Positions 28,605 through 40,237 of a stretch of DNA of 64,000 nt are shown here, one piece after another. Both the position numbers and the translations under genes were made by a program. The DNA comes from Ottelia alismoides (taxonomy: Eukaryota; Streptophyta; Magnoliopsida; Alismatales; Hydrocharitaceae): positions 310,001 to 374,000 of the forward strand of contig JAZKJV010003355.1 of the NCBI GenBank assembly GCA_037367405.1. Direction: 5' to 3'. The stretch's first letter is position 1; the number at the start of each line of letters is the position of its first letter. The notes under the pieces were generated by a model that saw only the letters and a list, made by a program, of their open reading frames with translations, was not told the origin of the DNA and ran no database searches.

Positions 28605-31600
28605 TGATGAATCTGCGATTCGTCATCTTTATTCATTTATTTTAGCTTAAAATCCCTTATAAAATACATGCATATAACGCTAACTTCATATTCTTACTAA
28701 CTTGCATCTGTATAAATATGGTACATTTCTGACTAATTTTAACCTAAAATAAATAAATAAAGGAAAAATAAAGAGAAGAAAACAAAAAAAATAATAAAGA
28801 AAATAAAAAAGGAAGATTGTATACAGGCTGACCCGAACCCCGAGAGAAGGTCAAGACTTGGCCTGATCGACCAGGAATAACATAGGGGGAGATAGGGTCC
28901 TTAACCAGAAAATCCAAAAAAATGTGTTCTTACTTATTTTGTATATATCTGTATAAACTGACACTAATTTATTTGTACCTTAATTGACCTCAAATCAAAT
29001 AACATTCAAAACGAAGTTGTAAATAAAAATGTGTTCTAATTACTAAAATTGATTGCACAATTAAATCTTGTACAGAATAAAAGTAGCCACACTTGGAAAA
29101 AAGCCACTAAGCACTAACTGAAAGACCAATTCCGGCTCCATATGAGCTCAAATTGAATCAATCTCAGTCCCATTGAACTCGAAATTAAATTATCTTCAAA
29201 AAATTAAATTATCTTCAAAATGGTTGTATTTTCATAATTTTTGGAGTTACGGTTGAAGAGTCGGTTTTCTGGGGTGGTTTGTGCAATTTTCCCATGTATT
29301 TTGTGCATATTGTATTTGTATTTATTTGTAAATTAATCCCATTGATTTTTTAAAATAAAAATAAAAATTTAAAATAAAAAAAATTAAAATTCTTAAAAAA
29401 CACAAAAAGGCTAATTTCGTCATTTATCCTTGTATATAGTGTCACATATGTATATAGTATATGTATATAGTTGCTATTTTTAATTAACCTTCATAAAAAA
29501 ATAAAAAAATAACATTTTTTTAATTCAAATTAAATAAGTGACGAAAATTCAAAAAAAAATAGATAATTTTGTAATTAGTTTTATCTCTCTTTTATTTCCA
29601 TTTTCAATTTTCATCTCCCTTCCACCAAAAAAAATTCAAAAATTCATTTTAATTTTCATCTCCATTATCTCTTTATTTAAAAATTCAAAAATTCAAATTT
29701 CATCTCTCTTCTATTTATATGGCTCCTTCCCCCTCATTCCAACTTGATCAATCTTTAGAGAGAGGAGCCCGATCTCCGAGAGAAATTTCGTCGAGGAAGT
29801 TGCCTAGCCTCCGAGCCGTCCGGTGACAGCGAGTCGGCCTTGTCGAGGCAATCACGGTCTATTTTCCGCTCCTAAGGTGAGATCCGCATTTTTCTTCGTA
29901 TTTTTATCTTAGTTTAATCGTAGTTTAGTTCATCACAATTTTTTTATCTCGTTGGCATTTTTATTTCTCTAGATCTTATAAAAATTTCATCTCGATTTGA
30001 TCCGCCACCGACTCGATTTTTCATCTCACTTTCTCGATCTTCACGCGTTCTATTCTATCATTCATGATCTCTCAACTCCGGCCGCGTACGGTGGCCAGAG
30101 ATCGGATTCGATTCCTCATTTTCGCTGAATCCCCATCCACGTTCCGATTTTGTAGATAAATAAAAAAATTCCTTTATTTCTAACCTTTGTTTTGCAGGGT
30201 AATAAAAAATAAAAAAATTCTCTATTCTATCTAACGTTTGTTTTGCAGGGTCACTAAAAAACCAACAAAAAAATTAAAAATATAAAAAACAAAAAAAACA
30301 TTTCTCATCATTTTTTATTGTCAATTTCGGATTTCTCATTTTCTTATTTTTGGATTCACAAAAAAAATAAAAAAAAAGTTTTTATTACTATTTTGATTCA
30401 CTGTTTACATTCCATAAGAAAAAAAATAAAAATAAAATAAAAAAATTCAGACAGCAGCAGGGAGCGGCCTCGCCCGCACCCCTGCCGCAACGCCACCGCA
30501 CCGCACTCCAGGTGGAGGACAGCCGACTCCAGCGCCGCCCGCACTTCGCTGCCTCCGTGCGGGCGGCCCACCGGTTGATCTCCATCGCCGCCCAGGTGCG
30601 TCGTCGTGCCACCTGCACTCCCTCTGAAACCGTCGTGCCCCCGGCCGACCTCCTGCTCCTCCGTGCAACTCCGCCGCGCGCAGCACTGATCACCGCGAGG
30701 CGGCACCGACCTCATCGCCCATCACGATCCCAGCCGCCACTGCACCCTCCAGATCGCACGACCCCGCCGTCGTGGTGACCCGCCATCTCCGCCCGCGCCA
30801 CCGATTGCGTGCCGCCCCTCCGCCATCTATAGTGCCGCCGTGTGCGGCCTCCCAGCCGACCTCGTCGCCTCCGCACCATCAAGCGGCGCGCGACCCCGTT
30901 GAGCATCACCTCCACCGAAGAAGAGCGGGGCGACGGCCTATTCCCTTGGTGCTTCCCCCTTTTGCAAGAACGAAGAAGAGGAACCTAGGGTTTCTTTCGG
31001 ATTTAATAAAAAAAGGAACTTTTACAGTGGCACCCCCCGAGATATTCTGAAATTGCCAAGAAGCCCCTGTCAGAGCCTCAAGCATATGCCATCCTCGTGA
31101 TATATGGGTAAAATTGCATTTTAGCCTTTCTATTCATTTCTATTATTTATTTGAGGCAAAAACATTGAAACTTTACATTTCTATCCAGAATTTTTCCAGT
31201 GTTTACATTTTAGTCCCCGAACTGCAGAACGATGATTTGCTTGTGCTTTTGAATGAAATAAATATTTTTATTCGCCCAAAAATTTTGCAAAAATTGTGCT
31301 ATGCTCCTGTAGCATAAAATTTTTGTTGCATTTTGATTTCATTTATTATTTTTAAAAATCAATAACATGTCTTTTTTCCTTGTTTAAAATTCCAAAATTC
31401 ATAAAAATTCGAAAATAGCTCTAAAAATTCCAAAAAAATTAGAGTAGTTGTCTTTTATTATCTTTTAATTTTTGACAAATTTGACGCATTAACTAATTAT
31501 AAAACACAAAAAAATTGAAAAACATCAAAAATCTTCTAAAAATCATAAAAAATTCTACAAAAATCCAAAAATTGTAATTTCAGTTCCTTTTTGTAGATAA

Positions 31601-32311
31601 TTTCTTGTAGTTTCTCTTAAAAATAATTGCCAGGAGTGTTGGACATTTAAAAGATTTTTAATTTGCAAATTACTCCAGGCTGTGCACATTTTCGTATTTT
31701 CTCATTGTTTGATTTTTAAAAAAATACAAAAACATTCGAAAAATCTACAAAAATTCTCAAAAATATTTCAAAATTTTTAAAACCCAAAAATATTTTTTTT
31801 TCATTTTTCGGAGCATTTTTGGCTAATTGAAAAATTACAAAAACAGTTGGTGTCTGTGGTGTTGATCCTTGGAATCATTGCTTCGTGTCATTTTTGAAAA
31901 TTAAAAAAATTGTAAAATCAAAATCACTAAAAATTTGGAAATAAAACAATACAAAAAAACAGAAATTAAAAAAATTAAAAAAATTAAAAAGATTCATAAA
32001 AATTCACAAAAACCAAGGATAGTTGTCCTTTGAGATTCCTGTTTTCTTTTAATTAGTTTCTGATTAATTGAATAACCCTCGGGAATTGTAGCCTCCCTGA
32101 GTTCGACCATGTCCTCTATACAGGTTAATAAGTAGCAAAAATAAAAAAAAATATTTTTTGTTGACACGGGTTTTGCGGATAAAAGCAACGACCGAACAAC
32201 ATTTTTACCCATTAATTTTCCAACCCCCGGCAATAAATTCCTTACTCAACAAAATTTTGTCGTTGCCGGGAGATAAAAAAATTAAAAGTCCTCGAGAATT
32301 CACGTTCAACA
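28605..32311 (+). repeat. E2 3' LTR (3707 bp)
   Basis: Starts TGATGAATCTGCGATTCGTC and ends ATTCACGTTCAACA, followed by AGTGG. It contains the undisturbed E1 target (CACTCCCTCTGAAACCG at about 30615), TATA at 29712-29720, splice-like signals 29876-30248, a GC block about 30450-30950, an AT-rich block, and CCTCCCTGAGTTCGAC near the 3' end, a motif also found near the end of the E3 LTR. Confidence 0.93.
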
Positions 32312-32316
32312 AGTGG
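32312..32316. repeat. E2 target-site duplication, right copy (AGTGG)
   Basis: Follows the LTR end GTTCAACA and matches 2614-2618. Confidence 0.85.
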
Positions 32317-32549
32317 CCTTTAACATTATTCACAATTGCGAACATGTCTATCTGTTGAATTATACACGTGAGAGAGCACATGAAGTCTGGCATTTTTATG
32401 CATATGCCCCCAAACTTTGTGTGATTTCTCAAGCAAGTACAAGGCTGGTCTGTAGCACGTGAAGGACCACGTTTATCTTTGGTGATTTTGTGTGTGAATC
32501 GTCATGTTTTATCACTTACAAGCGAGCATCTAGATATTATATTAATATC
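32317..32549. other. Unassigned flank right of E2
   Basis: About 230 bp of unique-looking sequence with two CACGTG-like sites and no frame or repeat I recognise. It should be contiguous with 2618 in the unoccupied site. Confidence 0.5.
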
Positions 32550-33224
32550 CATGTAACAATATATTAAATACTATACATATCAAATATGTATTAAATATTA
32601 TACTTATAATAAAAATATAATAAGAACAAATAAAAATATATAGTATTACACTATATATGATACAATATTAGTTTTTGGGGAAAATAAAAATATTTTGCAA
32701 CTTTAATAAATAATAAAAATACATAAAAATTACACATATTCACAAAATTTTAAAAATACAAAAATACTTTAAAAAATCTTTAAAAAAATCATTTATAGTT
32801 TATTTTAATATATTCAATGTAAATCAAAAATAAAATAAAAATCAAATATAAAAATTCTTAAAAAAGTTTAAAATATACAAAACTTTAAAAATTCATAACT
32901 AATTCAAGAAAAAATCACAAAAATAAGCACAACTTGTTTTAAAGGTATTTTATCTACTTTTTAGTAAAAATAAAATAAAAAAATTCATATTGTTTACTAC
33001 TTTAGAAATAAAAAATACTCTTATGTTTTCAAGTAAAACTTAGTTTTCGACTTTAAAAATAATCTAAAAGCCATAAAAATCTTAAAAAATACCTAAAAAT
33101 ACGTAAAAGCAGGAAATAGAATTCAAAATATAAAAATCACAAAGTAAAAATTAAATTTAAAAAAAATAAAATTTAATACATATATTTCTTTATTTATATA
33201 TATAAAATATACAAAAACAATACA

Positions 33225-33547
33225 AAATCAATAGAGTAAATTACAATTTGGTTCCCCATCTATGGGTCCGATCCCAGAATGGGTCCCGGTCTTTAAATTG
33301 TAACAATTCGGGTCCCAGGACCATTAATGTAAGGAACTTTTTGGGGCTAATGACGAGTATGCCCTTATTTAAAAGTTGTAACCCAACCCCTATTCCCTTC
33401 CTAACAAGGGCATATTCGTCATGAATCTTAAATTTTTCATTTCTTAAATGATACTGGGACCCGAATTGTTACAATTTAAAGATCGGGACCCATTCTGAAA
33501 TTGAACTCATAGATGAGGACCCAAATTGTAATTTACCCAAATCAATA
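33225..33547. repeat. 9-bp target-site duplication of the MITE
   Basis: AAATCAATA occurs exactly at 33225-33233 and 33539-33547, directly outside the terminal inverted repeats. Confidence 0.9.
33234..33538. mobile_element. Mutator-type MITE, 305 bp, with long TIRs
   Basis: Ends GAGTAAATTACAATTTGG and the complement of GGGTAAATTACAATTTGG. About 85 bp of each end pair with each other with roughly a dozen mismatches (including AATGGGTCCCGGTCTTTAAA and ATTGTAACAATTCGGGTCCC near the inner limit). 9-bp TSD and long TIRs are typical of Mutator-like non-autonomous elements. No coding capacity. It is inserted in a dead Athila LTR. Confidence 0.9.
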
Positions 33548-33781
33548 AAATCAAATAAAACTTTATAAAAATCCCACAAAATAAGTAAAAATTAGGAAAC
33601 GACTTCACTTTAGACACTACTATTTCCCCTAGTTTCTATAATTTTCCTCCCTGAGTTCGACACTCATGTACTTATTGCTATATACATTAGTTTAGGAGTA
33701 TAAAAAATCTAAATTTTTTATGCAAATTTCACCTGGTCGATAGTTTCTACTTTTATAACTATCAGGTCAGGTGATTTTTCA

Positions 33782-34676
33782 TGAGCCGTCAACAAGACCC
33801 ATAATATCTCGATCCAATAGTGTATTGTTAAAAAGGGTATTTCGATTTAGGTTTGTTTTAATTTGAAATTATTTGTTTATTTCTTTACATGTCTATTTCT
33901 AAAAACATTCTCAGTAAATAAAATTCACTATAGATTTTTGCAGTATACGAATCATGTTTTGTAGATTTTAGATTCGATTTTGTAAAATTCGAATCATGCA
34001 TTTTTTTACATTCCCATTCACTAGTTTTTTTATATTATTATTTTCATTTATAGTTTGTTTTTTTAATATATCATAAGTATTTGTAGTTTCTTTAGAGTGT
34101 GTAGCATTTTATAGATCTTTGCTACTGCTTTGAGTTCCTTTTTGTAAAATTTTCATGTTCTTTTGTAAAACTTTGTGGTCGCTTTGTAACATTTAAGTGG
34201 ATATTTGCAACAAAAAGTAGACGGTTAGAAATTGATAAAATGTAAAAAAAGATACGAGATTGTAAATACTAATCAAGATTGTAAAAATGACATGAGCTTT
34301 ATAAAAGACAATTTAAGATATGTAAATCACGTTTTGAGATTCGTAAATAACCATGCACCTCCTCTGCCTCCGTCACGTGCCACCACGATGCACTCTACCT
34401 TCTCTACGCATTGTACCTCCCTCCTCCACCGTCGTCCACCAACTCCTCCTTGTCACGTGTCAGGAGATAAAAGGAGGAGGGATAGGTCTATGTTCCTCCT
34501 AATCACAGGAGGAGTTGTGAAAATACGAAAATAGATTTATCATGAATTTAAAATTAGCATTAATATATATTTATTATCAACCACCAGATTAAAATCTATA
34601 ATCTCATATTGGTGAGCCTCGATCTCATTTGGCGTTATTCATACATACATACATACATAATACATACATGTATATA
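33782..34676. other. Unassigned AT-rich interval
   Basis: No gene. TTTTGTAAA-like words recur on one side (33900-34200) and their complements on the other (34230-34340). At 34440-34450 CAACTCCTCCT can pair with AGGAGGAGTTG at 34507-34517. A TACA/CATA microsatellite runs at 34640-34670. Confidence 0.5.
34640..34670. repeat. (CATA)n microsatellite
   Basis: Seven CATA/TACA units with one interruption, directly beside the fold-back MITE. Confidence 0.9.
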
Positions 34677-35057
34677 GGGTAAAGTGGGGTTGCCCCCAAA
34701 GGGGAGCTAACTTGGCTCCCCTCACCCATTTCCTCAATTTTTTTAATTTTTTAAAAATACTTCCGCGGATTTTCATTATTATATCACTATATTATGTCAT
34801 TTGAATTTCGTGCAAAATAGAGACTCCTACGATATTCATCTAGAAGGGATCAATTTCAATAATTCTGCGACTGTTAAAAAATAAATGTCTAGGTGAAGGC
34901 CGTAGGAGTCTCTGTTTCTCATGAAATATGAATGACATAATATAGGGATATATGATGAATTTCTACGGATTCATTTTTCAAAAAAATTAAAAAAATAGGG
35001 AAAAGGAGACGGGGGGAGTCAAGTTAGCTCCCCCAAGAAGGCAACCCCATTTTTCCC
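34677..35057. mobile_element. Fold-back MITE, 381 bp
   Basis: Left end GGGTAAAGTGGGGTTGCC and right end the complement of GGGAAAAATGGGGTTGCC. Pairing continues inward through GGGGAGCTAACTTG, the TTTTTTTAATTTTTT blocks, CTATATTATGTCATT and GAGACTCCTACG, so most of the element is one imperfect palindrome. Flanking 9-mers ATGTATATA and ATGTGTGTG are similar but not identical, so the TSD is uncertain. No protein. Confidence 0.85.
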
Positions 35058-35117
35058 ATGTGTGTGGGGGGGCGGGGGGAGGAGTATGCTCCTTGGGTGT
35101 AGCTAACTTACATGCTC

Positions 35118-38100
35118 TGATGAATCCGTGATTCATCGCCTTTATTTTTCCATTTTGGCTAAAATCCTTAGTAAAATACATGTAAATATCCACTAATTCC
35201 ATCTAATTAATGTTCTAACCACAATTAATAATATTATATATTTAACACTTATTTTTACCAAAATAAAAGAATAAAGAGAAAAAAGAAAATAAAAATAAAA
35301 GAAGGGTATGTATATAGAAAATATACATATTGATCCTAACTCCGAGACCACGTTAATATTGATCGGGTCAACAAGAGAAATAAGTAGGGGAAGATAAGGA
35401 TCATAATCTATACAAATATTCGGAAAATCAAGACCAAAAATATAATTTACCCATTTTTCATCATGTAAATATTTCACCTATTTTATTTACCATCAAAATC
35501 ACCAAAAATCAAAATACTCCTTTTATAAAAGTTGTTCATAAAAATATATATTATTTTATAAAAATATTAGAAAAATATTTCGGCATAAAAATAAAATAAC
35601 TGTAATGAACCGGAAAAGCCGTGAAAGCCGACTTCTGAGGTTCATATCTATTTATAAAAAACTCCAAAATGACCAAACTCACTTTTAAAATCCATTTTGT
35701 ATATAATACTAATTATTAAAAATATCAGAAAAATATTCGGATAAAACCGGTGAGTTTCGGCTTTTTGGACCCGTTATATATATGTACTATATGTAGAAAC
35801 TTCCGAGATTTTTAACTAAATAACCGTAAACCATTTAACCTAATTCTTTTTCCTAAAATCATCTAAAATTGTATCTAAAAATACAAAAATAAAAATAACT
35901 TAAAATACCAAAAAAGTCCGGAAGCCTGAAGTCGCTACTTTTTTCGTCCGGGCCTCATAACTCGACTGTATGAACTCCGAATTGAGCAAAGTAGGTCTCT
36001 AAAATTATATTTTTCAATTATCTACAAAATGATACTAGTTTCGCTAAAATCGGAGTTAATTCGAAAAACGCGGTTTTCGGGGTCCGTATTGGTATAATTG
36101 AACAATAAGACATAACTTATATTATTATTTAATATATTGACCCTTTATTTTTATATAAAAAATAAAAAATACTTTATTTATTTATTTATTTAAATTATTT
36201 ATGTAATTAATTTAATTAATTATAGTTTATATCACACTATTAATTTATTTAATTTAATGTATGAGGTATTTATTCTTGTATATGACTTTTTTGTCTTCAT
36301 CCCTGTTTTGTCTTTTTCTCCGCTTAATATCTCCTTGTCACGTGGCGGGCTCTCATTCACCATCTTTTCTTTTTTTTTCTCTCCATCTTTTTCTCTTCTT
36401 CTTCCCCACGCCTCTTCTTCTTTTTCTTCTTCTTCCTTCTTCTTCTTCCTCCCACCTCCTCTTCTCCTCCTTCTCTCAACTGCCCAACGGCCGGCCGTTG
36501 GTCGGCCGTTCCTCCAACCAACCTCATTCCCGTCACCTCCACCGGTGACGCGACCTTCCCCTCTCTATTTAAAGCCATCGACCCCCTTCATTCATCCCAT
36601 CCGCCATTTTTCATGTGAGCTCCCAGTTCCGGAGAGAGAACTCGAGGTGACAACTCTAGTTTCTCCCGTCGTTGAGCAAGGTAGAGCGAGGAGAGAAGGT
36701 CCGATCAACCAACGCCGGCGTCGCAGCATAGCTCCGCAACGCGTCCAGCCTCCGTGTCTACGCCGCACGTCGAGGCACATTCCAGGAGCTCCACCCGAGC
36801 TCCATTACCTGGCGATTTCCTCCGTTTCCAGGTTAGAACTCCTTCATTTCCTCTTTCTCTCTTTATGATTTCTCTTTCCATTCTCTTCCTTCAGAACACC
36901 TCAAATCAGATCAGAATCGAGCTTCTGATTCCTCCTCTGATTATCTTCTATCCCTTCTCTCTGTTCTGTGCCTCTCATTGACTTTGATCCAACAAAATTC
37001 ATCTTCCAATCGACATCACAATCCCCCGATTCACAGCCATTTCCGATCACCTTCACTCATAAGCCTCCATTTCTACACAATTCCATTACATCTTTGTTCA
37101 CCTCCGCCCACGCACGGTGGCCGGAGTCAGGAGTTAATTCACCGCTTCCAAACTCTCCTCCATTCACTATTTACACGTTGATTGAGTACCGAGCCTTCGC
37201 GCTCGAGTAATCTGAAACTTTGCAGGAAGGTCGAGAACTGAAGCTCCTGTGCAGATTGAAGCATCACCGCCTCCTGACGACTCAATTGCAAATCAAAAGC
37301 ATCTGATCACGAAATGAAGTAACATGAGCAATCGTAAACATTCTCATATGAGGTCAATTTACTTGGAATGATTAATACCTCATTAATTTGCCACTATGAT
37401 GGAGGGGTATGTACGTTTGCTTGAATACATGGCAATATATAAAAAATATCGAAAAGGATATGTTTGTGCTTTCTCTTTGATTTTGCTTTGAAATTGTTGT
37501 GGAAGTGCAATTGACATCTGGGACTACTTATCCGCACTCGATTCTATCGAATCGAAGAGCAACATGTTAAATGCAGATTTTGCGTCGTCACATCTTATAG
37601 TCGGCATCATCAGATTTCTCTGGAGATCCGAGTCCAATGGCAAGTATTAGTTTTGATCTGAACAAACGTCGCCCGAAGCTCTCGGGTTGAAATAAGTGTC
37701 CATTTGAATATTGGGGAAGAACAGTGTTAATTCCAGATTGCTCAGAATTCGTTTGATTGGTGCCGATCGGATGCACCAGAAGGAGTCACGCGTCGCCACC
37801 ATTTGACTGCACCGCCCACAGCTTCCGACTAGCACAAGTCCCGCACGTGCGGAACCTGATTTTTTGGGCAATTGGCGCGAAGGTCCTGTCATACTCTGTT
37901 ATTTACTTACAGGTCTTGAGCAGTAAGCAGGTGCTTTCGCACGTGACCCCTCAATACATCTTGATAATACAAGCAGGTCAAGGCTGAAGCAGGTCACGTG
38001 GATTTCACACGCTTTTCCCGGCATTTTGCACGCAGAACCCTATAGCGTTTGCAATTTGCGACAACATCCCTTTAATTCCTGCCTTTCTATATGCATCCTC

Positions 38101-39087
38101 AAACTTTCCATACTCTTACAACCATACCCCTAGCAGTTTATACTATTACATATACACGCAAACAAAATATAACTAATCTACTTATATCTTAACTACATAT
38201 TAAATAATTACAAAAATAAATAAAAGAATAATAACAAAAAAATATAAAAGACTTTTTAGCATTTAATAAATCCTTAAAAAATACCAAAAACATATAACAA
38301 ACTTTCAAAACACCAAAAAAAACATAAAATCACTTCTAAAAATCATAAAAAAAATTAGATAAAGTATATTTTACCATATTTTGCATATTAAACCAAAAAC
38401 AAAATAAAAATAGAATAACAAAACCCATAAAAAAATACAAAAATTCGTTAAAACTTGCAAAATTCATAACTCAATAAAAATCCCATAAAAACGCACCACA
38501 TATCGGTTTAAAGGGAATTTCATCTACTTTATACGGAAAATAAAATAAAAATATTTCCACATTATATACACCTTTAAAAATTCAAAATACGTCACAGGTT
38601 TCTAATAAAAATACAATCTTCATCTTTAGAATTAACCAAAACTAATAAAAATCTTAAAAACTCCTCTTAAATCCATAAAAATAGAAAAATAAAATAAAAA
38701 CATAAAAAGAACAAAATAAAAACTAAATAAAAAATTAAACATTTTCTAAAATAATAAAAAACCACAAAATACATAAAAATACAAAAACAATATAAAATTA
38801 CGTAAAAATCAATTAAAAATTCAGAAAATTTCCTAAAAATAAAAATTAGGAAACCCTTTTGCCTAAGATTTTCTACCGATTTCCCCTAGTTTCAACAGTT
38901 TGCCTCCCTGAGTTCGACACTCCCGTACTTGACACTATACATCTTGTTTAGGAGTATAAATAAAAACAAAGGAGATGAAGTAAACCTTGATCTTTTCTGA
39001 TAAAATTCACCTGGTCGATACGACGACCGAAATCTCTCTTTGACTCTTTTACAGGTTCAGAAGAAAAGTGATCAGGTGTTTTTTCAG
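35118..39087 (+). repeat. E3 5' LTR (3970 bp)
   Basis: Begins TGATGAATCCGTGATTCATC and ends GGTGTTTTTTCA two bases before the PBS. Sections: AT-rich U3, a TTC/CT-rich pyrimidine stretch 36360-36475, a TATA box, a roughly 1.3-kb mixed-composition transcribed segment, an AT-rich block, and the CCTCCCTGAGTTCGACACTC motif. A long frame across the pyrimidine tract is low-complexity and rejected as a gene. Confidence 0.85.
36566..36573 (+). promoter_or_regulatory. TATA box of E3 LTR
   Basis: TATTTAAA after CCCCTCTC, about 90 bp downstream of a long TTC/CT tract. It occupies the place of the TATTTATAT box in E2. Confidence 0.5.
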
Positions 39088-39089
39088 AT

Positions 39090-39106
39090 GGCGTCGTTGT
39101 CGGGGA
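39090..39106 (+). other. E3 primer-binding site (tRNA-Asp type, mutated)
   Basis: TGGCGTCGTTGTCGGGG differs from the intact E1 site only by two C-to-T changes, the pattern expected from methylated-cytosine decay. Confidence 0.85.
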
Positions 39107-40237
39107 GGCAGCGCTAGGAGGATCGCGAAGACCTTAGGATTAGATTTTATTTTCGCGATTCACTTCTTTGACCTTACGGTTTCTTGTTTCTGATTTGTGC
39201 AGCACAGCTCGGGACGCGCAGCTCAGAACCGCGAAACCGAGTAGTTTAGAATTTTTGTAAATTCTTGTAAAAAAAAATATAAAAAAGTGTTGTAGAAAGG
39301 GGCCTCGTAAAGGCATCCCAACTTGTATCTTTCTCGGGGTCTGTTTCACCAGGGTTGTACTCCTGGGGGAGCAGAGCACCCACCGCGGCTTTTTCGATCG
39401 CGATTTTTCTCGACGGTTTTCTGTGGCTTTCCCGAGTTAGGTGCTTGTTAGGTGTTTTACGATTTTTCCCTTCCTTGCGTATCGTAGCTTAGATTAGTTG
39501 TTTGCTTAGGTCACCACACATAGGTGCTTGTACCTAGGACCATACCCAAAAAGACAAAAATACGTTAGACGACTTTTCTCTGAAAATATCCAAAAAAGTG
39601 AAAACTGAAAATTAAAATAGGGGCTGTTAACTTTATCGGACCTTAAAAGAAACATAAGGACTCCACTAGTTTTGGAGAGAGCAACCCCCGAACTGCATCG
39701 CTGGTACCACCTCCAGATTTGCGAGAGAGAGACGACACATAAGGTAGAGCCATAGTCCGGGCTTCTCTCGAAATACTACTTGGTTCACGCCTTAATGCAC
39801 CTTATCTTCAGTGGGTGCTCTCGGGTAGCCGGAAATGGTCCGGGTTCACTTAGCAGAGTGGAAGGTTTAGAGGACACTGCGTAAGGCTCCGTCCTCAAGT
39901 AACACGGGTAGCCGGAAACGGTCCGTACTTACTTCCATACTGGATGAGACTAGATGAGTTCTGGTGAGAACTCGGGACAATACGATGTTGAAGTCTCGGG
40001 CACCTATCTAATCTCGCTAATCTGAGAGAACGTTGTTTGCCAAATAACCCTAAAATGAAAAGATAAACGACCGAACTTTTACGGACATCAACAGGGTTGA
40101 GTTGGTGAACTCGGGGTTTGCTTTGTGTTTGACTTGTGGCGTGAGTCATGATCTTTCAGATCTATTTTTGAGATCTATCGCAATCACCCGTCGTCCGTGT
40201 ATTGTCTAGAATCAGTTTTTCTTTTTCTTGAGTCAAG
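39107..40237 (+). other. E3 leader
   Basis: Includes CTGTTTCACC with a weakened stem-loop (39349-39366, CCAGG/CCTGG), GGAGAGAGCAACCCCC (39674-39689), a short duplicated GGGTAGCCGGAAA..GGTCCG unit (about 39830 and 39905), and the GACCGAAC..GGAC hairpin with GTTGGTGAACTCGGGG before gag. Confidence 0.7.

Larger units (their letters stand above)
2619..32311 (+). mobile_element. E2: non-autonomous Athila-type LTR retrotransposon, interrupted by E1
   Basis: LTRs begin TGATGAATCTGCGATTCGTC and the 3' LTR ends GTTCAACA, flanked by AGTGG on both sides. Without the nested E1 (4618-22347 plus its 5-bp duplication) it is about 12 kb. The interior (about 23698-28604) holds a leader, a short acidic frame, a protease frame and an array of hairpin-PPT modules, but no RT, RNase H or integrase and no recognisable Gag capsid core. 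The 5' LTR lacks its last roughly 320 bp together with the PBS, so this copy could not prime reverse transcription now. LTR divergence is clearly greater than in E1, so E2 is older, as the nesting requires. Confidence 0.9.
32550..33781 (+). repeat. Truncated Athila-type LTR fragment
   Basis: The AT-rich body aligns with the distal part of the E3 LTR (about 38150-39087), sharing TAAAGG..TTT.ATCTACTTT, CCTCCCTGAGTTCGACACTC, TTTAGGAGTATAAA and CACCTGGTCGATA, and it ends in AGGTGATTTTTCA. The 5' part with the TGATGAATC tip is missing, and the left limit is approximate. A MITE sits inside. The sequence after the end (TGAGCCGTCAAC) resembles the tRNA-Asp PBS only weakly. Confidence 0.7.

Noticed and set aside
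30388..31050. Arg/Pro/His-rich frames in the E2 LTR GC block
   Set aside because: Low-complexity, on both strands, and broken in the sister LTR.
33782..33800. PBS after the truncated LTR (TGAGCCGTCAAC)
   Set aside because: Too few matches to the tRNA-Asp complement to distinguish from chance.
36257..36868. 203-codon frame in the E3 LTR
   Set aside because: Its first half is the translation of a TTC/CT microsatellite; it spans the TATA box.
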